Translations under genes and position numbers: made by a program
Shown here: positions 1 through 4,681 of the stretch, one piece after another
Numbering within the stretch: position 1 is the stretch's first letter
How the letters are laid out: the number at the start of each line of letters is the position of its first letter
Assembly (NCBI GenBank): GCA_945494195.1
Contig: CALYVJ010000107.1
Coordinates: 1 to 6,415, forward strand
Direction: 5' to 3'
DNA from: an uncultured Selenomonas sp.
GTDB lineage: Bacteria; Bacillota; Negativicutes; Selenomonadales; Selenomonadaceae
Length of the DNA: 6,415 bases
Notes under the pieces: model-generated
Database searches by the model: none
What the model was told of the DNA's origin: nothing
Seen by the model: the letters and a program-made list of their open reading frames with translations, nothing else

Positions 1-537
1 GAAGTTTATCTGCGCAAATCTGTTGTTGCGGATCCGCTGTTCAATCGTGTCAACACGAATGATAACACGCCGGGCGTTATCTATACGAAAATCGTTCCGG
101 GGGACAAGCTCAAGATGACGGTTGCACCGAAAGGCTTTGGTTCGGAGAATAAATCCGGCGTTAAGATGCTGGTTCCGGCCGATGGCGTTGAGGGCGTAAA
201 GAAGGCTGTTATGGATATCATCCTCCATGCAAGCATGAATCCGTGCCCGCCGATGGTTGTTGGTGTTGGTATCGGTGGCACCATGGATCGCGCTGCCCTC
301 CTCTCCAAGAAGGCACTGACTCGTTCCATTGATGAGCGTAATCCGATGCCGGAATACGCAAAACTTGAGGGCGAACTCCTGGATCTCATTAATCAGACGG
401 GTATCGGACCGCAGCTTGGCGGCTCGACCTCCGCTCTTGCAGTCAATATTGAGTGGGGCCCGACGCATATCGCAGGCCTGCCGGTCGCTGTAACGATCTG
501 CTGCCACGCAATGCGTCATGCATGCCGTACGCTTTGA
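1..537 (+). CDS. Class I (iron-sulfur) fumarate hydratase, alpha subunit; 5' end outside the window
   Basis: The frame is open from base 1 to the TGA at 535-537 and gives 178 residues of a protein that is normally about 280 long, so roughly 100 N-terminal residues are missing. It is the 4Fe-4S subunit of two-subunit fumarase, which reversibly hydrates fumarate to L-malate in the cytoplasm. Two of the three expected cluster cysteines are visible: one in MNPCPP (visible residue 82), just before the glycine-rich VGVGIGGT stretch, and one in the ICCHAMRHA segment (visible residues 167-168; by family alignment the second Cys is the likely ligand). The first ligand lies upstream of the window. GFGSENKS and the HIAGLPVAV segment are also family hallmarks. 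The beta subunit starts 21 bp downstream. L-tartrate dehydratase alpha (TtdA) is a close homologue, but the adjacent succinate dehydrogenase/fumarate reductase genes favour fumarase. An oxygen-labile enzyme of this class fits an anaerobe. Confidence 0.95.
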   Translation, partial: EVYLRKSVVADPLFNRVNTNDNTPGVIYTKIVPGDKLKMTVAPKGFGSENKSGVKMLVPADGVEGVKKAVMDIILHASMNPCPPMVVGVGIGGTMDRAALLSKKALTRSIDERNPMPEYAKLEGELLDLINQTGIGPQLGGSTSALAVNIEWGPTHIAGLPVAVTICCHAMRHACRTL

Positions 538-558
538 TTTGAGATAGGAGGAATAACA

Positions 559-1125
559 ATGGCAGAACCAATTAAAATTCAGACTCCGTTTACGGAAGAG
601 AAATCCCGCCAGCTGCATGCTGGTGATGCAGTCCTGATCAGCGGTACGATTATCGCTGCTCGTGATGCGGCGCATAAGGCAATGACGGAAGCACTTGCTC
701 ATGGCGAGAAGCTGCCGGTTGACTGGACGAACCAGATGGTCTATTACCTGGGACCGACGCCGGCTAAACCGGGCGATCCAATCGGTTCCTGCGGTCCGAC
801 GACTTCCGGCCGCATGGATGCTTATACGCCGACGATGCTCGATCAGGGTATCAAGGGGATGATCGGTAAAGGTTCCCGTTCGGAGGCTGTTATCGAGTCC
901 ATGAAGAAAAACGGTGTTACGTATTTTGCTGCTGTTGGCGGTGCTGCTGCCCTGATTGCAAAGTCGGTTAAGAAATATGAAGTACTTGCTTATCCGGAGC
1001 TTGGTCCTGAGGCTGTAGCAGCTCTTACAGTTGAGGATTTCCCGGCTATTGTTGTTATTGATTGTGAGGGGAACAACCTTTACGAGACGAATCAGGCTAA
1101 GTATCGTACGCTGAAAGACTACTGA
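559..1125 (+). CDS. Class I fumarate hydratase, beta subunit
   Basis: This 188-residue protein matches the C-terminal domain of one-piece class I fumarases and the beta subunit of split ones, at the usual length. It supplies substrate-binding and catalytic residues and pairs with the 4Fe-4S alpha subunit encoded just upstream. Visible signatures are RDAAHK (residues 35-40), YYLGPTPAKPG (62-72), SCGPTTSGRMD (77-87) and the MIGKG segment with Lys104. By analogy with the Leishmania enzyme, Thr81, Arg85 and Lys104 are the likely catalytic or substrate-binding residues; that assignment is from memory of the family, not an alignment. The ATG at 559 is preceded by a perfect AGGAGG (546-551) with 7 bp spacing. 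Tandem stops (TGA TAG) end the gene. The product could in principle be the tartrate dehydratase beta subunit (TtdB), but the sdh context argues for fumarase. Confidence 0.95.
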   Translation: MAEPIKIQTPFTEEKSRQLHAGDAVLISGTIIAARDAAHKAMTEALAHGEKLPVDWTNQMVYYLGPTPAKPGDPIGSCGPTTSGRMDAYTPTMLDQGIKGMIGKGSRSEAVIESMKKNGVTYFAAVGGAAALIAKSVKKYEVLAYPELGPEAVAALTVEDFPAIVVIDCEGNNLYETNQAKYRTLKDY

Positions 1126-1158
1126 TAGAAGTATTGGAATTATTTTAGGAGGTACAGA

Positions 1159-1785
1159 ATGTTTCACACAACTTTTTATCTGCGTCGCCTGCATTCTTTA
1201 GTGGGTCTCCTGGTTCTGGGTATGGTTCTCTTTGAGCATATCTTCACCAACTCGATGGCCCTCGGCGGCGCTCCGGTGCTGAATGGTGCACTTGCAACGA
1301 TGGAGCTTATCCCGAAACCGATTTTCCTTGCTCTCGAAGTCGGGGCTATTGCGGTTCCGCTGCTGTTCCATGCTATTTATGGTATTTACATCTGCCGTCA
1401 GGCGAACAACAACCCGGGCCGTTATGGTTACGTCCGCAACTGGCAGTTCGCGTTCCAGCGCTGGACGGCTTGGCTCCTGGTCTTTTTCCTTGCTTGGCAT
1501 GTATTTGATCTCCGTATCTTTACGAAGGCTATTAGCGGTACGCCGATTTCCTATGAACTGCTCCATAGCATGTTCACGGGCAACCCGATTATCGCAGTTC
1601 TCTACATTATTGGTATGTTCGCTGCAATCTTCCATTTCTGCAATGGTATCACGACCTTCTGCATGACTTGGGGGATTGCTAAGGGCCCGCGCATCCAGAA
1701 CGTCGTTAGTCTCTGCAGCATGGGTCTCTGCGCTCTTCTCTGCCTGATTACGCTGGTATTCATGGGCAGCTACTTCGTAATGTAA
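1159..1785 (+). CDS. sdhC: Succinate dehydrogenase/fumarate reductase cytochrome b subunit (di-heme membrane anchor)
   Basis: This 208-residue integral membrane protein anchors SdhA and SdhB and passes electrons between the iron-sulfur subunit and membrane quinone. Five hydrophobic spans are visible, at about 12-33, 55-80, 98-120, 142-172 and 180-207. This is the single-polypeptide anchor of the Bacillus subtilis/Wolinella type, so no sdhD is expected, and none is present. Four histidines, His27, His71 (FHAIYG), His114 (AWH) and His159 (FHFCNG), match the spacing of the axial ligands of two b hemes in B. subtilis SdhC (28, 70, 113, 155). The N-terminal RRLHSLVG and the TWGI..GPR segment after the fourth span are also typical. 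The start is set by AGGAGG at 1147-1152, 6 bp before the ATG. Anchors of this type normally use menaquinone. The last span is unusually rich in Cys (186, 191, 195), with no known role that I can name. Confidence 0.96.
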   Translation: MFHTTFYLRRLHSLVGLLVLGMVLFEHIFTNSMALGGAPVLNGALATMELIPKPIFLALEVGAIAVPLLFHAIYGIYICRQANNNPGRYGYVRNWQFAFQRWTAWLLVFFLAWHVFDLRIFTKAISGTPISYELLHSMFTGNPIIAVLYIIGMFAAIFHFCNGITTFCMTWGIAKGPRIQNVVSLCSMGLCALLCLITLVFMGSYFVM

Positions 1786-1816
1786 GTGAAGTATCGCAAA
1801 GAAAAGGAGAAAATCA

Positions 1817-3724
1817 ATGGCTAATAAACCTGAAAATAAGATTATTGTCGTAGGTGGCGGCCTCTCTGGCCTCATGGCTGCGCTGAAAATCTGCGAAGGC
1901 GGCGGTAAAGTAGACCTGTTCTCGTACTGCCCGGTAAAACGTTCTCATTCCCTGTGTGCACAGGGTGGTATGAATGCTTGCATGGATACCAAAGGCGAGC
2001 ATGATTCCATTTACGAGCATTTCGATGATACGGTATACGGCGGTGACTTCCTGGCTGACCAGCTGGCTGTAAAAGGCATGGTTGAGGCAGCTCCGAAACT
2101 CGTCAAGATGTTCGACCGCATGGGCGTTCCGTTCACGCGTACGGCAGAAGGCGTTCTCGATCTCCGTAACTTCGGTGGTCAGAAAAATAAACGTACGGTA
2201 TTTGCTGGTTCCACGACGGGCCAGCAGCTCCTCTATGCTCTTGATGAGCAGGTTCGCCGTTGGGAAGTCAAGGGCGGCGTCAAGAAATATGAGTTCTGGG
2301 AATTCATCAAAATCATCAAGAACAAAGATGGTGTCTGCCGTGGTATCGTTGCTCAGAATATGAATTCCAACGAAATCGTTTCGTTCCCGGCTGATGTTGT
2401 CATCCTCGCAACGGGTGGCCCTGGTCAGGTATACGGCCGTTGCACGGCTTCCACGATTTGTAACGGTTCGGCAGTATCGGCTGTTTATCAGCAGGGGGCT
2501 GAAATCGGCAACCCGGAATTCCTGCAGATCCATCCGACGGCAATCCCAGGTTCGGATAAGAACCGCCTGATGTCTGAGGCTTGCCGTGGTGAGGGTGGCC
2601 GCGTATGGGTTTACCGTGAGAATCCGGAAACTCATGAGAAAGAGCGTTGGTATTTCCTCGAGGATATGTATCCGGCATACGGCAACCTCGTTCCGCGTGA
2701 CGTTGCTTCCCGTGCTATCTATAAAGTCGTTGTTCACATGGGCCTTGGCATGCAGAACCCGAACCGTGTATACCTCGACCTTTCCCATATTCCGGCTGAT
2801 TACCTCGAGCGCAAACTTGGCGGTATCCTCGAGATGTATGGTGACTTCGTAGGTAAAGACCCACGTAAGGTACCGATGGAAATCTTCCCGTCGATTCATT
2901 ATTCCATGGGCGGTATCTGGGTTGACCGTGAGCATCATACGAACATCCCGGGCCTCATGGCTTCCGGTGAGTGCGACTATCAGTACCATGGTGCTAACCG
3001 TCTGGGGGCAAACTCCCTGCTGTCGGCAACTTATTCCGGCACGATTTCCGGTCCGGAATCCCTGCGCCTGGCTCGCAGCGGCAAACTCGGCGATGCCCTT
3101 ACGGAAGCAGAGCTCGAGGCAGCTCGCAAAGAGTGCGTAGAAGAGTTCGATCGTATTCGCGCAATGAATGGTCCGGAGAACGCACATCAGATGCATCATG
3201 AACTCGGCGACATCATGTACAAATATGTTTCCGTTGAGCGTGATAACAAAGGCCTTGCGCAGTGCATGAAAGAGCTTCATGAACTGCTCAAACGCTGGGA
3301 AAACATCGGTGTTACGGATCATGGCAACTGGGCCAACCAGGAAGCAATGTTTGTTCGTCAGCTCCGCAACATGATTATCTATGCAATGGCCATCACGAAG
3401 TCCGCCCTGCTGCGCGACGAGAGCCGTGGTGCTCATGCGAAGATTGTCCTCAAATCCGACTATGATCAGTGGGATGATGCGAAGAAGAAAGCCTTCGATG
3501 AGAAGACCGGCAAGTATCATTTCGATGCTGAGACTGGCCGTGCTATGACGGATGATGGCAATGATGATCTCGTATTCTTTGGCCGTGATGATGAGAAATT
3601 CATGTACACGACCGTGGTTTCCTTCGATGCTGCAAACAACGAGCCGGAGGTTTCCTATCGTGAGTTCGAGCATTCTCTCATCAAACCGCGTCTGCGTAAC
3701 TACGCTGTAGCTAAGAAAGAGTAA
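1817..3724 (+). CDS. sdhA: Succinate dehydrogenase/fumarate reductase flavoprotein subunit
   Basis: This is the catalytic FAD subunit (635 residues), interconverting succinate and fumarate on the cytoplasmic face of the membrane. The Rossmann motif VVGGGLSGLMAA begins near residue 11. His44 in KRSHSLCAQGG is the expected covalent FAD attachment site. Active-site residues line up with E. coli FrdA: His239 (IHPTAIPG), Glu254 (SEACRGEGG), the proton-shuttling Arg294 (VPRDVASR), His361 or the adjacent HYSMGG loop, and His391/Arg395 in YHGANRLGANS. The overall pattern (KRSHS-CAQGG, HFDDTVYGGDFLA, MSEACRGEGGRVW) is closest to the Bacillus-type enzyme. The C-terminal part carries an acidic and lysine-rich stretch at about 547-593 that seems longer than in short relatives. 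AGGAG at 1805-1809 sits 7 bp before the ATG. The direction of the reaction in vivo cannot be read from the sequence; fumarate reduction is likely in a fermenting anaerobe, so frdA is an equally fair name. Confidence 0.97.
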   Translation: MANKPENKIIVVGGGLSGLMAALKICEGGGKVDLFSYCPVKRSHSLCAQGGMNACMDTKGEHDSIYEHFDDTVYGGDFLADQLAVKGMVEAAPKLVKMFDRMGVPFTRTAEGVLDLRNFGGQKNKRTVFAGSTTGQQLLYALDEQVRRWEVKGGVKKYEFWEFIKIIKNKDGVCRGIVAQNMNSNEIVSFPADVVILATGGPGQVYGRCTASTICNGSAVSAVYQQGAEIGNPEFLQIHPTAIPGSDKNRLMSEACRGEGGRVWVYRENPETHEKERWYFLEDMYPAYGNLVPRDVASRAIYKVVVHMGLGMQNPNRVYLDLSHIPADYLERKLGGILEMYGDFVGKDPRKVPMEIFPSIHYSMGGIWVDREHHTNIPGLMASGECDYQYHGANRLGANSLLSATYSGTISGPESLRLARSGKLGDALTEAELEAARKECVEEFDRIRAMNGPENAHQMHHELGDIMYKYVSVERDNKGLAQCMKELHELLKRWENIGVTDHGNWANQEAMFVRQLRNMIIYAMAITKSALLRDESRGAHAKIVLKSDYDQWDDAKKKAFDEKTGKYHFDAETGRAMTDDGNDDLVFFGRDDEKFMYTTVVSFDAANNEPEVSYREFEHSLIKPRLRNYAVAKKE

Positions 3725-3742
3725 TGGGGGAGGACAAATAGA

Positions 3743-4495
3743 ATGGCAGAACAGAAGAAAGTCAGACTCGTTATCGAACGCCAGGACGGCCCAAATGATA
3801 AGCCGTATACGCAGGAGTTCGAAGTAGATTATCGTCCGGGCCTCAACATCGTTGCCGCCCTGATGGAAATCCAGAAAAATCCGGTAACCGTTGACGGCAA
3901 GAAAGTCGCTCCGGTTGTTTGGGAATGCAACTGCCTGGAGAAGGTTTGCGGCGCTTGCATGATGGTTATCAATGGCAAGGCTCGTCAGGCTTGCTGCTCG
4001 CTGGTTGATAACCTGGAACAGCCGATTCATCTGGCTCCGGCTCGTACGTTCCCGGTTATCCGTGACCTGCTCATCGATCGTTCCGTTATGTTCGAGAGCC
4101 TCAAACGTATCCATGGCTGGATTGAAGTCGATGGCACTTGGGATGTCAAAGACGCTCCGATTCAGAACCCGCATACGGCTGAGACGGCCTATGAGATTTC
4201 GCACTGCATGACTTGCGGCTGCTGTCTCGAGGCATGCCCGAACGTTGGCCCGCAGTCTGACTTCATCGGACCGTCCCCGACGGTACAGGCATATCTCTTC
4301 AACCTTCATCCACTCGGGAAGTTCGATGCTCCGACGCGTCTGAACGCTCTGATGGAAAAAGGCGGTATTACGAGTTGCGGCAACAGCCAAAACTGTGTCG
4401 AGGCTTGTCCGAAGAACATCAAATTGACGACATATCTTGCTCAGCTCAATCGCGATGTCAACAAACAGGCACTCAAGAATATCTTCAACAAGTAA
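3743..4495 (+). CDS. sdhB: Succinate dehydrogenase/fumarate reductase iron-sulfur subunit
   Basis: This 250-residue subunit wires the flavin in SdhA to the hemes and quinone in SdhC through three clusters. The N-terminal ferredoxin-like domain carries the [2Fe-2S] ligands Cys64, Cys69, Cys72 and Cys84 (NCLEKVCGAC ... QAC). The C-terminal helical domain carries Cys155, Cys158, Cys161 and Cys222 for [4Fe-4S], and Cys165, Cys212 and Cys218 for [3Fe-4S] (CMTCGCCLEACP and CGNSQNCVEACP). The assignment follows E. coli SdhB, whose cysteine spacing is the same. All ligands are present, so the subunit should be functional. Extra cysteines at 62, 85 and 160 lie beside ligands but are not part of the known set. 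A GGGGGAGGA Shine-Dalgarno (3726-3734) lies 8 bp before the ATG, and the gap from sdhA is only 18 bp. It is the last gene of the operon, followed directly by a terminator. Confidence 0.97.
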   Translation: MAEQKKVRLVIERQDGPNDKPYTQEFEVDYRPGLNIVAALMEIQKNPVTVDGKKVAPVVWECNCLEKVCGACMMVINGKARQACCSLVDNLEQPIHLAPARTFPVIRDLLIDRSVMFESLKRIHGWIEVDGTWDVKDAPIQNPHTAETAYEISHCMTCGCCLEACPNVGPQSDFIGPSPTVQAYLFNLHPLGKFDAPTRLNALMEKGGITSCGNSQNCVEACPKNIKLTTYLAQLNRDVNKQALKNIFNK

Positions 4496-4512
4496 GAATT
4501 AGCAAGAACGAT

Positions 4513-4549
4513 AAAGACCTGCTCAGTATGAGCAGGTCTTTTTTGTTTT
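4513..4549 (+). terminator. Rho-independent terminator of the fumarase-sdhCAB operon
   Basis: A perfect 12-bp stem (4513-4524 pairing with 4530-4541) with a 5-nt loop (AGTAT) has a GC-rich core, GACCTGCTC/GAGCAGGTC. It runs into a T tract (six T, G, four T). It starts 17 bp after the sdhB stop codon, as expected for the end of a transcription unit. It separates the metabolic operon from the signalling gene downstream. Confidence 0.95.
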
Positions 4550-4595
4550 CCTGGAAACTTTTTGAAGCCAGATGCATTGCCGCTGGCTATAAGAC

Positions 4596-4625
4596 TTGAT
4601 TCTTATTAGTGTTTTGGTATATGAT
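4596..4625 (+). promoter_or_regulatory. Candidate sigma-A/sigma-70 promoter for the PAS-GGDEF-EAL gene
   Basis: TTGATT (4596-4601) and TATGAT (4620-4625) are separated by 18 bp, and each differs little from the consensus -35 and -10 boxes. Transcription would begin near 4632 and give a leader of about 50 nt before the ATG at 4682. The position just after the operon terminator makes a promoter expected here. A second possible -10, a perfect TATAAT at 4655-4660, lacks a recognisable -35 and is the weaker choice. Prediction by eye only. Confidence 0.5.
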
Positions 4626-4648
4626 AAGAGGAGATCAGGTGAATACCC

Positions 4649-4658
4649 TATACGTATA
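4649..4658. repeat. 10-bp perfect palindrome (TATACGTATA) in the leader of the signalling gene
   Basis: TATACGTATA reads the same on both strands. It lies about 17-27 nt downstream of the predicted transcription start and overlaps the alternative TATAAT box (4655-4660). A dimeric regulator could bind such a site, but the symmetry does not extend into the flanks, and a 10-bp AT-rich palindrome can easily arise by chance. Confidence 0.3.
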
Positions 4659-4669
4659 ATTTGGCAAAT

Positions 4670-4673
4670 AGGA
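4670..4673 (+). promoter_or_regulatory. Weak ribosome binding site deciding the start of the PAS-GGDEF-EAL gene
   Basis: AGGA at 4670-4673 lies 8 bp before the ATG at 4682. A second in-frame ATG at 4673 overlaps this site and has no Shine-Dalgarno of its own at a usable distance, so 4682 is preferred. The choice changes the protein by only three residues. The site is much weaker than the AGGAGG-type sites in the upstream operon, which fits low expression of a signalling enzyme. Confidence 0.55.
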
Positions 4674-4681
4674 TGATAATT

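Noticed and set aside
81..389. 102-codon minus-strand frame inside the fumarase alpha gene
   Set aside because: Lies opposite well-conserved fumarase sequence, including a cluster cysteine; no family features or ribosome binding context.
1198..1875. 225-codon minus-strand frame across sdhC and the start of sdhA
   Set aside because: Opposite a clear membrane cytochrome gene and in register with sdhC; the translation is low-complexity and resembles no known family.
1814..4390. 858-codon open frame on the minus strand across sdhA and sdhB
   Set aside because: It is in exact codon register with two unmistakable sense genes, has no recognisable domain, and is explained by the absence of TTA, CTA and TCA codons in those genes.
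4639..4659. Possible six-codon leader peptide (GTG start, TAA stop) behind AGGAG at 4629-4633
   Set aside because: If the predicted promoter is right, transcription starts at about 4632, inside this Shine-Dalgarno. The peptide has no regulatory codon run and there is no attenuator hairpin after it.
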